Shown here piece by piece: positions 14,984-22,950 of a stretch of 64,000 nucleotides of DNA (the stretch's first letter is position 1; every line of letters begins with the position of its first letter). The DNA is from CBDIHH01 sp965279095. GTDB taxonomy: Bacteria > Pseudomonadota > Alphaproteobacteria > Caulobacterales > Caulobacteraceae. A model generated the notes under the pieces. That model did not search any database. It was not told where the DNA came from and saw only the letters and a list, made by a program, of their open reading frames with translations. The stretch covers positions 310,001-374,000 of the forward strand of contig CBDIHH010000004.1 in assembly GCA_965279095.1 (NCBI GenBank), in the 5' to 3' direction. Position numbers and translations under genes: made by a program.

Positions 14984-17899
14984 TTAGAAGTTGATGTTGA
15001 TGGTGGCGCGGCGGTTCAGGGGCTCCTTGACCCCGTCGCCGGTGGCGACGGCCGGTTCGGCCTCGCCCTTCCAGTCGACCGCAAGAGCAGTTTGGGCCAG
15101 GCCCGAACCCACCAGCGCATCGGCCGTGGCCTTCGCCCGGCGTTCGGACAGACGCACGTTGTAGGCGGCCGAGCCGGATGTGTCGGCGTGGCCGACGACC
15201 ACGACCCGCGTTGCGGATCCGGTCTTCGCATAGTCGGCCGCCTGGGCGATGACCTGCTGGGCTTCCGGCGTCAGGACATACTGATCGAAGGGGAAGTAGA
15301 CCACGAATTCCCGCGCCTCATAGGCCACCGGCGGCGGGGGCGGCGGGGGCGGCGGAGGCGGGGGCGGGGGAGGCGGGGGCGCCGGGGGCGGCGCCGGCGG
15401 CGGGGGCGCCTCGCCGCCGAAGTTGTAGCGGGCCCGCACCAGCCAGGTCGCGGGCTGGTTGATGTAGGTGTAGTTGGCCAGGGACGACTGGGCGAATTCC
15501 TCGTCGAAGCAGTTGGAGCAGCCGGCGGACAGCTGCCAGCGATCGTCGGGGCCCTTGAGGGTCAGGCTGGCGTTGACGATCCAGGTCGCCTCGCCTTGCG
15601 AGCCGACGATGAAGGCGCCGCCGTAGGGATTGGCCGGATAGGTCCCGTTGGTCCCGGCGCTGGCGCCGGAATAGATGCTGTAGTTGCTGGTGCCCACTTC
15701 CTGGTCCGAGCGCCAGCTGGCGTTCACCGACGGCACAAGGCCGAAGTCCCCGAACTGGAAGGTGTAACTGCCCCCCAGGGCGAGGGTGAAGTCGGGGGTG
15801 CGCACCGGCGTGGCGACGCCGCCGGTGGGGGTGACGATACCGGCGCCGCAGGCGGCGGTGTTGGTCCCGCCGGGAATCCGGCCGGCGGTGATGGCCGCGC
15901 GGCAGTCGGCCTGCTGGGCCACCACCGACTGGATGCCGTAGGCGTCCAGAGCCGGGGCGCCGCGATTGATCTTGTACTCGTCGTCCTGGTAGCCGAGGTT
16001 GAAATACAGGTTCAGCCGGTCGATGGGGATGAAGGTCAGTTCCGCCTCGATCCCCTTGTTCTCATAGCCGCCGAAGTTGCGGGTGACGAAGGTGATCGCG
16101 CCGGTGACCGGATTGATCAGGCCGGCGGGGGTCTGCAGGTCTTCCACATCGGTGAAGTAGGCGGTGACGTTGGCCCGCAGCCGGCGGTCGAACAGTTCCG
16201 ATTTGAAGCCCGCCTCATAGCTCCAGACCTTTTCGGGATCGAAGGGCAGGAACTGGTTGGGCGCCGTGCCGCGGGCGTTCCAGCCGCCCGACTTGAAGCC
16301 GCGGGTGGCCGAGGCGAACACCAGCACGTCGCCGCTGATCTTGTAGTTGGCGGCGAAGCGCGGGGTGAAGATCTTGGCTTCCTGGCTGGTGGGGATCCGC
16401 CGCCCGGACGGGGCGATCAGGTTCACGTCCGACAGACAGGTGGCCTCGATGGTCCCGTCGTTGCAGGACGCCCGATTGTCGCGGATGGAGAAGCTCTTGG
16501 TCTCGTTCGTATAGCGTCCGCCGAGGGTCAGCTTCAGCTGATCGGTGAGGTTGAAGTCCGCCTGCAGATAGACGGCCGAGGCCTCGGCGGTGTTCTTCAG
16601 GGTGCGGTCGGCGAGCAGCAGGCTGACTGCCGGAGAAATCGACAGCAGGTCGGCGAAGTCGGTGGTGTTCTTCTCCTTCAGGTAGAAGAGGCCGCCGACA
16701 TATTCGATGAAGCCGCCGCCGAGCGTGCCGTTGAGCTTGATCTCTTGGCTGAACTGCCGGCTCTCGCCGTCATTGAGGATGGTGAAGCCGCCGCGGGCAT
16801 AGCCGAACACCGGGGGCCTCGGCGTGGTCAGGCTGGGGCCTCCGCGACCGTCGAAGAAGTCCAGGGCGTATTCCTGGTTCAGCTGCACATAGCCGCTGAT
16901 GAAGGTCAGGGAGGTGGTGTCGGTGAGGTCGACCTTCAGGTTCGAGGTCACCAGGTCGGTGGTGGTGTAGTTGCCCAGCAGGTAGTTGGCCTTGCGTCCC
17001 GTGATGACCAGGGGCGCATAGGGCGAGGTGGCGGCGTCCTTGCCCTCGCGCAGGCCGGTGGTGACGTAGCGGTCGTCGCACTGCTGCAGGTTGAGGGGGT
17101 TGCAGGAGAAGTTCAGCAGGTTCTCGCCGTCGGCCTGGATATGGGCGTAGGACCCCACCCAGCGCACCCGCTCGGTGACGTCCCAGGCGGCGCCGATACG
17201 GGCGCCCCAGCCGTCGTCGTCGTTGAGCCGGTCGCCGGTGGTGACGTTCTTCACATAGCCGTCGTCCTGCTGCCAGTAGCCGCTCAGCTTCACGCCGAAG
17301 GCGTCGCTCACGGGGATGTCGACGGAGCCGCGGGCGACCTTCTTGTTGAAGCGGCCATAGCCCAGTTCGGCGAAGCCGCCGAAATAGCGGCCCGGCTCGC
17401 GCAGGATGACGTTGATGGCGCCGCCGGTGGTGTTGCGGCCGAACAGGGTGCCTTGGGGGCCGCGCAGGACCTCGACGCGCTCGACATCGAACAGGTTCAG
17501 GTTGTTGGCGTTCTGGCGAGACAGGTAGATGTCGTCGACATAGGTGCCGACCGGCGGGTCGAAGGTGGCGATGGATTCAGAATTGCCCAGGCCGCGCAAA
17601 TAATAGGCGTTGCCGGAACCCAGGCCGGTGTTGTTCACGGCCACCAGGTTGGGCACGTATTGGGCGACGTCCAGGGCGTTGTTGACTCCCTGGGTGCGCA
17701 ACTGCTCGGCCGAAAAGGCCGAGATGGCGATGGGAATGTTCTGGACGCTCTCGCTGCGGCGCTGGGCGGTGACCACAACCTCTTCCAGGCGGTCGGTGGC
17801 GCCGTCGGTCGGGGCCGGGGCGGGGGCCTGGGCCCAGGCGGGGGCGGCGACGCAAAGCGCGGCGACCGCGCAGGCGGCCTTCAGCGAAGCTCGAGACAT
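14984..17899 (-). CDS. TonB-dependent receptor fused to a C-terminal OmpA peptidoglycan-binding domain
   Basis: The 971-residue product has a signal peptide (about 1-23, ending AWAQ), a TonB-box-like LEEVVVTAQRR at about 38-48, a plug domain with FDVERVEVLRGPQGTLFGRN, and a full beta-barrel whose last strand ends RARYNFGGEA near residue 830. About 28 residues of nearly pure proline follow, then a 112-residue OmpA domain (860-971) containing GHADTSGSAAYN, RLSERRAKA and the C-terminal NRRATI. The OmpA domain would sit in the periplasm and bind peptidoglycan. The RBS GGGAAGA lies just before the ATG. A paralogous fusion is at 22951-25701. The ligand is unknown. Confidence 0.93.
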   Translation of the reverse strand: MSRASLKAACAVAALCVAAPAWAQAPAPAPTDGATDRLEEVVVTAQRRSESVQNIPIAISAFSAEQLRTQGVNNALDVAQYVPNLVAVNNTGLGSGNAYYLRGLGNSESIATFDPPVGTYVDDIYLSRQNANNLNLFDVERVEVLRGPQGTLFGRNTTGGAINVILREPGRYFGGFAELGYGRFNKKVARGSVDIPVSDAFGVKLSGYWQQDDGYVKNVTTGDRLNDDDGWGARIGAAWDVTERVRWVGSYAHIQADGENLLNFSCNPLNLQQCDDRYVTTGLREGKDAATSPYAPLVITGRKANYLLGNYTTTDLVTSNLKVDLTDTTSLTFISGYVQLNQEYALDFFDGRGGPSLTTPRPPVFGYARGGFTILNDGESRQFSQEIKLNGTLGGGFIEYVGGLFYLKEKNTTDFADLLSISPAVSLLLADRTLKNTAEASAVYLQADFNLTDQLKLTLGGRYTNETKSFSIRDNRASCNDGTIEATCLSDVNLIAPSGRRIPTSQEAKIFTPRFAANYKISGDVLVFASATRGFKSGGWNARGTAPNQFLPFDPEKVWSYEAGFKSELFDRRLRANVTAYFTDVEDLQTPAGLINPVTGAITFVTRNFGGYENKGIEAELTFIPIDRLNLYFNLGYQDDEYKINRGAPALDAYGIQSVVAQQADCRAAITAGRIPGGTNTAACGAGIVTPTGGVATPVRTPDFTLALGGSYTFQFGDFGLVPSVNASWRSDQEVGTSNYSIYSGASAGTNGTYPANPYGGAFIVGSQGEATWIVNASLTLKGPDDRWQLSAGCSNCFDEEFAQSSLANYTYINQPATWLVRARYNFGGEAPPPPAPPPAPPPPPPPPPPPPPPPPPVAYEAREFVVYFPFDQYVLTPEAQQVIAQAADYAKTGSATRVVVVGHADTSGSAAYNVRLSERRAKATADALVGSGLAQTALAVDWKGEAEPAVATGDGVKEPLNRRATININF

Positions 17900-17981
17900 C
17901 TGGTCTTCCCCTGGCGGATCAGGCTGCGGCGTTGTGTCGCCCTTATGTACTAGAGATAGGACAAGCCCTGCGCAGGCGGCC

Positions 17982-17987
17982 TGTCAA
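17982..17987 (-). promoter_or_regulatory. Possible -35 element for the TonB-OmpA receptor gene
   Basis: TTGACA lies on the minus strand about 83 bases before the receptor start. A matching -10 is not convincing (GCTTGTCC about 15 bases further), so this is only a candidate. The surrounding 215-base gap (17900-18114) also has two short palindromes (CCTGCGCAGG, CTGCGCGCAG) and no gene. Confidence 0.2.
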
Positions 17988-18114
17988 GGCGCCGCTCCGG
18001 GCGGCCGCGCTCGCGCCCCAGGGGAAACGCCTGCGCGCAGGTCGGCGCCCAAGATTTATCTGGCCGCCTGTTGCGGCGCGGACACAGAGCCCCGGCCGCC
18101 CCGGGTCGTCCAGG

Positions 18115-18849
18115 TCAGGCGCCGTAGCCGGGGTTCTCGCGGTCGAGAACGCGCTTGTAGGCGGCCAGGTGCAGGGCCGCGTCGGCGGGGCGGTTGCGGT
18201 TCATCTGTCGCTGGGTCAGGTCAGCCACGGCGCCCGAGACGAGGGGCGGGGCGGCGCCCCCGGTGAACGCCATGGCCATGGCCTGCATGCGGCAGGCCAC
18301 CTCCAGATAGTGCAGGATGTAGAAGGCCTCGGCGGCGGTGTCCGCCCCGACCAGAACGCCGTGGTGGCGCATGATCAGGATCTCGTGGCCGGCCAAGGCC
18401 GCGACCATGCGGTCCGCCTCCGCCTCGTCCAGGGCCAGGCCGTTGAAGTCGTCGTAATAGGCCACGCGGCCGTGGTGGCGCAGGCTGTCCTGGCTGATCG
18501 GCAGCAGCCGCGCGCCCGCGTTGGCCAGACCCGCGGCATAGGGCATGTGGGCGTGCAGCACGCAGCGCATGGCCGGGAAGGCGCGATGCAGGCGCGCATG
18601 GATGTAGAAGGCGGTGGGCTCCCACCGGCCCGCGCCCTCCACCAGGGCGCCGTCCAGGTCGACGACGATGAGGTTGCTGGCCGACACCTCGCTGAACAGC
18701 AGGCCGTGGGGTTTGAGCAGGAAGCGGTCGTCGCGCCCGGGCAGGGCGAGGGTGAAGTGGTTCCAGATGCCGTCGTCCAGGCCCTCGCGCGCCGCCAGCC
18801 GATAGATGGCGGCGAGATCCTCGCGGGCGCCCCGTTCGGCGGCGTCCAT
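18115..18849 (-). CDS. Class II aldolase/adducin family protein
   Basis: This 244-residue protein has the FucA/AraD-type zinc ligands: HAHM (two His of the first pair) and the third His in MRHHGVLVG. A Ser-Glu acid segment SEVSASNLIVVD lies earlier. Such enzymes do retro-aldol cleavage, epimerisation or decarboxylation of hydroxylated substrates. The ATG at 18849 overlaps the stop of the preceding dehydrogenase gene (ATGA). This settles the start against an in-frame codon 24 bases upstream and shows coupling with the D-2-hydroxyacid dehydrogenase. Confidence 0.88.
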   Translation of the reverse strand: MDAAERGAREDLAAIYRLAAREGLDDGIWNHFTLALPGRDDRFLLKPHGLLFSEVSASNLIVVDLDGALVEGAGRWEPTAFYIHARLHRAFPAMRCVLHAHMPYAAGLANAGARLLPISQDSLRHHGRVAYYDDFNGLALDEAEADRMVAALAGHEILIMRHHGVLVGADTAAEAFYILHYLEVACRMQAMAMAFTGGAAPPLVSGAVADLTQRQMNRNRPADAALHLAAYKRVLDRENPGYGA

Positions 18850-19859
18850 CACCGCGACCCCTCGGGCGCCCATCGGGCCAGCCAGGCGGGCAGGATGGAG
18901 CGGTCGCGGGTATGGGCGGGGGGCTCGCCCCTGAGGGCGGCCAGCGCCTGGGCGGCGGCGAGCCGGGGCAGGGCCGTGGTCGACTCGCGGGTATGGGCGA
19001 TCATGTGCGGGGTGGTGATGATGTTGGGCCGGCCGAGGAGGGGATGGTCGGCGGGCGGCGGCTCCACCGCGAAGACGTCGAGAGCCACCCGCATGTCCGG
19101 CCGCTCGGCCATCAGGGTCGACAGGGCGGCCTCGTCGACGATACCGCCGCGGGCGACATTGACCAGGACGGCGTCGGGCTTCAGCAGGGCCAGGCGGCGC
19201 GCGTCGATGAGATTGACCGTGCTCGGATTGAGCGACGTCAGCACGACCACCACATCGCTGGCCTGCAGCAGGTCATCCAGCCCGGTCACGGTCACCCCCG
19301 GCGGCGCCGGGTCGGGCGGGGTGCGGGTGTGCAGCAGGCGCTCCACGCCCCAGCCCTCCAGGCGCTGCAGGACGCCCTTGGCGGAATTGCCGTAGCCGAT
19401 CACCCCCACGGTCTTGCCCTTGAGCATCCGCGCCTTGACCGGCGAGGCGCGCGGGACCCCCTGGCCCAGCACCGCCTGGCTGCCGTTGAGGTCGTAGAGG
19501 CTGGCCAGGATCAGCAGCATGGTCGCCTCGGCGACGCTGCCGGCGTTCTCCTCGGATTGGCCGTTGGCGACGATGATCCCCATCGCCGCGATGCCGGCCT
19601 CGTCGATGGTGTCGATGCCGATCAGGGGCGAGATCACCGCCCGCAGGTCGGACGCGCCCCGCAGCATGTCGGGCGTCACCGGCCCGGCGGTGACGAGCAC
19701 CCCGACCTGGGCCGCCTGGAGCGGATCGCTCAGATAGTCCGCTGCGGATTCGCAGCGCGCCACGGCCGCCCCCGCCTGCGCGAGCTCCGCGGCGACCTTG
19801 TCGAGGGTGACGGCCATGCCGGGACCACCGGCGAGCAGGGCGATAGGCGAGGCGTTCAT
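18849..19859 (-). CDS. D-2-hydroxyacid dehydrogenase (NAD-binding)
   Basis: The 336-residue product has a Rossmann segment GVIGYGNSAKGV at about 150, a catalytic Arg in VNVARGGIVDE, an acidic partner in DVFAVEP and a catalytic His in ITTPHMIAHT. This is the order seen in the D-2-hydroxyacid dehydrogenase superfamily. The last Gly of the usual GxGxxG is replaced by Lys-Gly, a modest deviation. It is followed by a class II aldolase with ATGA overlap, and the divergent neighbour is GlcG-like. The trio suggests handling of a 2-hydroxy acid or hydroxy-aldehyde. Confidence 0.88.
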   Translation of the reverse strand: MNASPIALLAGGPGMAVTLDKVAAELAQAGAAVARCESAADYLSDPLQAAQVGVLVTAGPVTPDMLRGASDLRAVISPLIGIDTIDEAGIAAMGIIVANGQSEENAGSVAEATMLLILASLYDLNGSQAVLGQGVPRASPVKARMLKGKTVGVIGYGNSAKGVLQRLEGWGVERLLHTRTPPDPAPPGVTVTGLDDLLQASDVVVVLTSLNPSTVNLIDARRLALLKPDAVLVNVARGGIVDEAALSTLMAERPDMRVALDVFAVEPPPADHPLLGRPNIITTPHMIAHTRESTTALPRLAAAQALAALRGEPPAHTRDRSILPAWLARWAPEGSR

Positions 19860-19966
19860 GCGACGGTCCAGGGTTGGGGCGGGGGCGGTAAACCTATATC
19901 CATTGGCGGACCGATGCGCGCAATGACGGCGCGCCGCCCACCGACCCCGCCGAAGGAAAATCCCCC

Positions 19967-20362
19967 ATGCGCTCCAAGCCCTGCCTCGAACAGTCGGACG
20001 TCCGCCGTATCGTCGAGGCCTGCCGCGACGAGGCGGCGCGCCATGGCTGGAAGATCACCATCGCGGTGGTCGACGACGGCGGCTACCCCCTGCACCTGGA
20101 GCGGATGGACGGGGTCAAGGTGACCACCGTAGACGTGGCCATCGGCAAGGCGCGCACGGCGGCCCTGTCGTGGCTGCCCTCGAGCAAGCTGGAGAACCGC
20201 ATCGCCGAGCGGCCGTCAATCATGAAGCTCGCCTCGCTGCCGATGCAGGGGGGCATGCCGATCCTGCACGACGGCCAGTGCGTGGGCGGGGTGGGGGTGT
20301 TGGGCGCCGACTTCCATGAGGACGAGCAGATGGCCGAGGCCGGCGCCCGGGCGCTGGGCTAG
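19967..20362 (+). CDS. GlcG/HbpS family heme-binding-like protein
   Basis: The 131-residue protein matches the GlcG/HbpS (DUF336) family, with IAVVDDGGYPLHLERMDG, a central KARTAA and a glycine-rich QCVGGVGVLGA near the C-terminus. A Shine-Dalgarno GAAGGAAA lies 7-14 bases before the ATG. Members bind heme or accompany glycolate/diol-type catabolism, and no enzyme activity is established for most. It is divergent from the D-2-hydroxyacid dehydrogenase (107-base gap) and its stop abuts that of the convergent VOC gene with no intervening bases. Confidence 0.85.
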   Translation: MRSKPCLEQSDVRRIVEACRDEAARHGWKITIAVVDDGGYPLHLERMDGVKVTTVDVAIGKARTAALSWLPSSKLENRIAERPSIMKLASLPMQGGMPILHDGQCVGGVGVLGADFHEDEQMAEAGARALG

Positions 20363-21274
20363 CTATTCCTCGATCAGCTCGATCAGTTCGCCCACCGGAC
20401 CGCGGGTGACTGCGGCGCGTCGACCGTCGTAGCCGGGGCCGGGATAGGCCCGGGGCGGGGTGATCCAGTCGAGGTCCAGGTCGTCGAGGCTGGCCACGCC
20501 GAAACTGGCCAGGGCGTTGCCGGCCGGCAGCTGTCCGGGCGCGCGCGGGCGCTGGTCCTTGAAGTTGCGGCCGCCCGGGGGATAGCCGTCGAACTCGATC
20601 ATGTTGCCGTGCTGCGCCAGGGCCCCGGTGGTCAGGGGGAAGCGCGCCTCGGCGGGTAGGCCCAGCGCGGTGGTGAGGATATCGACCTGGCGGTCGCGGT
20701 AGGGGCGGTGCTCGATGCCGAACTTGTCGCCGTACCAGCCGAGCAGCGCGTCGATGTCGGGTCCGGACAGCACCAGGATGAAGGGTCGGCCGACGAAGGC
20801 CTTGGGGTCGGGCAGGCGGGACACCGCGCGGTCACCCATCTCCGACGTCAGGTAGAGAACCTCGGCCGCGGGGCCGACCACCTGGGTGGCGTGGATCGTC
20901 GCCAGGGTCTCCAGGGGATGGGGCAGGCCGATGATGGTGAAGGGCGAGGGGACCAGCCGCTCGTCATGCAGCTTGTAGGGGTCGTCGACGATGATCTCCC
21001 ACGAGTTCCAGCCATAGGTGGTGATCGGGCTGTAGCCCTCCACGGGGTCGGTCTGCACGAACCGCAGATAGACGTCCGGGGCCCCGTCGGAACTCAACAG
21101 GGCGTAGGGCCGACCGGCCGCCCCGGGGGCGCCCCAGCTGGCGGCGAGGTCGGCGTCGACCACGCCTTCGTCGCGAACCTTGAAGTCAAGCCACCGGGTA
21201 TAGAGCGGGACGATGGCGTCGAGGTCGGGCGCCGCCGTGGTGACCATGCGGATGCGCGTGAGGCGTGGGGCCAA
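20363..21274 (-). CDS. VOC superfamily protein (glyoxalase/dioxygenase fold)
   Basis: The 303-residue protein contains two vicinal-oxygen-chelate modules. The first begins at the N-terminus (IRMVTTAAPDLDAIVPLYTRWLDF) and the second near residue 165 (PFILVLSGPDIDALLGWYGDKFG), each starting with the beta-alpha pattern of the fold. Family members are metal-dependent isomerases, lyases or ring-cleavage dioxygenases. The exact reaction cannot be assigned because the metal ligands are not clear by eye. It shares the minus strand with the methyltransferase gene 71 bases upstream, so it may be the second gene of a two-gene transcript. Confidence 0.7.
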   Translation of the reverse strand: MAPRLTRIRMVTTAAPDLDAIVPLYTRWLDFKVRDEGVVDADLAASWGAPGAAGRPYALLSSDGAPDVYLRFVQTDPVEGYSPITTYGWNSWEIIVDDPYKLHDERLVPSPFTIIGLPHPLETLATIHATQVVGPAAEVLYLTSEMGDRAVSRLPDPKAFVGRPFILVLSGPDIDALLGWYGDKFGIEHRPYRDRQVDILTTALGLPAEARFPLTTGALAQHGNMIEFDGYPPGGRNFKDQRPRAPGQLPAGNALASFGVASLDDLDLDWITPPRAYPGPGYDGRRAAVTRGPVGELIELIEE

Positions 21275-21345
21275 GGCGGATACTCTTCTGACGAAGGAAC
21301 ACGGCGCCCGAGCGGGCGTGGGCGGGCGATGGTCGCGGCGGCGGC

Positions 21346-22551
21346 CTAGAGCGGCTTGCGGCCGCCGAAGACATACCAGCCGCCGACCCCATGGGTCGGA
21401 GCGGGGACCTTGCCGTCCATGAAGTCCTGGAACTTCTCCGGACCAAAGGTGGCGAAGTTGGGAATGATCTTCGAGAAGCAGCTCGACGGATCAAAGCCCG
21501 CCTCGGCGCAAAGGGCGATGGGGTCCTGGGCGCGATAGATGGTGTAGGCGGGCTCGTTGTTGTTCGCCGTATCCCAGTTCCAGAAGAAGTTCTCGTAGTC
21601 GCTGACCAGAGTCTCGGGGGGCAGTTCCATGTGGGCGATGATGCCGCCCGGCGCGAGCAGGCGGTAGCATTCGGCGAGGATGCGGCGGGTCGCCGGCAAC
21701 CGGATCTCATGGAAGAAGAAGCTGGAGACGATCAGGTCGAAATGGCCGTCGGGATAGTCGGTATGCTCGGCGTTCTGCTGGCTGAAATGCACCGGCTCGC
21801 CGGCATGCGCAGCCTGGGCGTAGCCGAAGCGCAGGGGCGGCGCGCCCACGTCGATGCCGTGCAGTTCCACGCCCGGATAGGTCTTGGCGTAGGGCAGGAT
21901 GTTGCGCCCGGTGGTGGTGCCCATGTCGAGCAGGCGGCGGGGCTTGAAGTCGGGGTATTCCAGGGACAGCCAGTGGGCCACGGACTCGGCCACGGCGCCC
22001 TCGAGGCGACGGATCGGGCTGGCGCCGCCGAACACCTTGCCGCCCATGAAGACGATGGCGCCCTGGGCGACGTCGTCGGCGGTGTGCTCGGTGTGGAAGC
22101 AGCCCGGGGCCAGGTGCACATCCAGGCGCGACACATAGTCGGGCACGTCGAAGCCGGGCTGGGTGCGCACCGAGCCCCCCGCGGGCCGGGCCTCGGCGAT
22201 GTGGCGGGCGATGTCGATCATTTCGGGCAGGGCGCGCTCCACCGGATCGAGCACCGACTGGTAGCACATCTCCTGGGCGTGATAGCGGACCGTGCTGTAG
22301 AAGCGGTAGGACGCCTCGGTCTTCATGGCGCGCTCGATCTCGCGCCAGTTCTTGGGCGCCTGGCCTTGGCGCTCCAGCGCCGGGCGGACGCGGTTTTCGT
22401 AGTCGGATTCCAGATCGGCCTTCATATCGACGATGGCGTGCTTGCGCAGCATGCTGACCAGGCCCTGCCGGGCCCGCTCGTCGTGGGTCGGGCGGACCGC
22501 GTCCTCGATGTTGGGCACGGTGTTGGTGATGTTGCCGGCGCCGTCTGCCAT
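21346..22551 (-). CDS. Class I SAM-dependent methyltransferase with long N-terminal domain
   Basis: The 401-residue protein has an N-terminal region of about 190 residues that I do not recognise (helical, with an HxxE-like QEMCY segment). A class I methyltransferase domain follows: motif I LLDMGTTTGRNILP (about 206-219), acidic motif II ELHGIDVG, motif IV FDLIVSSFFFHEI and a LLAPGGII post-motif. ATG 22551 is preceded by GGAG and gives a sensible start; an alternative TTG 36 bases upstream is in frame. The substrate is unknown, and the neighbouring VOC gene suggests a small aromatic or polyketide-like molecule. Confidence 0.82.
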   Translation of the reverse strand: MADGAGNITNTVPNIEDAVRPTHDERARQGLVSMLRKHAIVDMKADLESDYENRVRPALERQGQAPKNWREIERAMKTEASYRFYSTVRYHAQEMCYQSVLDPVERALPEMIDIARHIAEARPAGGSVRTQPGFDVPDYVSRLDVHLAPGCFHTEHTADDVAQGAIVFMGGKVFGGASPIRRLEGAVAESVAHWLSLEYPDFKPRRLLDMGTTTGRNILPYAKTYPGVELHGIDVGAPPLRFGYAQAAHAGEPVHFSQQNAEHTDYPDGHFDLIVSSFFFHEIRLPATRRILAECYRLLAPGGIIAHMELPPETLVSDYENFFWNWDTANNNEPAYTIYRAQDPIALCAEAGFDPSSCFSKIIPNFATFGPEKFQDFMDGKVPAPTHGVGGWYVFGGRKPL

Positions 22552-22743
22552 GATCCTGGTCTCCAATGTGAGGGACTGGTGGGACAAACGTGCTCGCCAC
22601 CATGCCCACTGTCAACCCGTGAGAACTATTCGCCTGGCGATAACGCTTTTAATTCAGCACCTTATCCGGTCTTCCCCTGGGCAACCTTGCCAAATGGTGT
22701 GGCTATTTTGCCTCGCTGGCAGGGGTTGCGCCGAGAGGCGGGT

Positions 22744-22769
22744 TTGACCCTTGTCAGTCAGATGAAATC
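22744..22769 (+). promoter_or_regulatory. Candidate promoter of the second TonB-OmpA receptor gene
   Basis: TTGACCC (22744-22750) is followed after 11 bases by ATGAAATC (22762-22769). This resembles the Caulobacter housekeeping pattern TTGACGS-N(10-14)-GCTANAWC, with the -35 nearly full and the last five -10 bases matching. It would give a leader of about 175 bases. Confidence 0.35.
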
Positions 22770-22899
22770 GCGTAGCGTGGCTTATGTCATACGTTAATCG
22801 CATTTGGCCGGTGTGGGCCCGACTTGGCGCGTCTTTGTGGTAATGCGCCCGTCCGGGGAACTCGTGGGCTTCGCTGTTACCCGCGACCGCGCCTAGGCC

Positions 22900-22927
22900 G
22901 ACTGCCGATACTGCCTGACTGCCGATA
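22900..22927 (+). repeat. 11-bp direct repeat upstream of receptor gene
   Basis: GACTGCCGATA occurs at 22900-22910 and again at 22917-22927, a 17-base period, ending 23 bases before the receptor ATG. It could be a regulator-binding or sRNA-pairing site in the 5' leader. Confidence 0.5.
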
Positions 22928-22950
22928 AAGACAACCAAGAGGGGCTACTC

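Larger units (their letters stand above)
22552..22950. other. Divergent intergenic region before the second TonB-OmpA receptor
   Basis: These 399 bases hold no convincing gene; an in-frame minus-strand ORF here lacks family features. The region is more AT-rich than its surroundings. It contains a candidate promoter (22744-22769), an 11-bp direct repeat (22900-22927) and the RBS AAGAGGGG before 22951. It is the upstream region of both the methyltransferase (-) and the receptor (+). Confidence 0.6.

Noticed and set aside
15323..15410. GGC-rich tract in the TonB-OmpA gene as a simple-sequence repeat or phase-variation site
   Set aside because: It encodes the proline linker in frame with mixed codons in both paralogues; repeat units are not uniform enough for slipped-strand switching to be the main interpretation, although length variation is possible.
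14822..17953. Long plus-strand ORF of 1043 codons opposite the first TonB-OmpA gene
   Set aside because: It is antisense to a gene with clear domains; its product is low-complexity Gly/Arg/Val-rich with no fold features, as expected from GC-rich third-position shadowing.
22654..22938. Minus-strand ORF of 94 codons in the gap before the second receptor
   Set aside because: It lacks an RBS or family similarity and overlaps the likely promoter region of the receptor gene.
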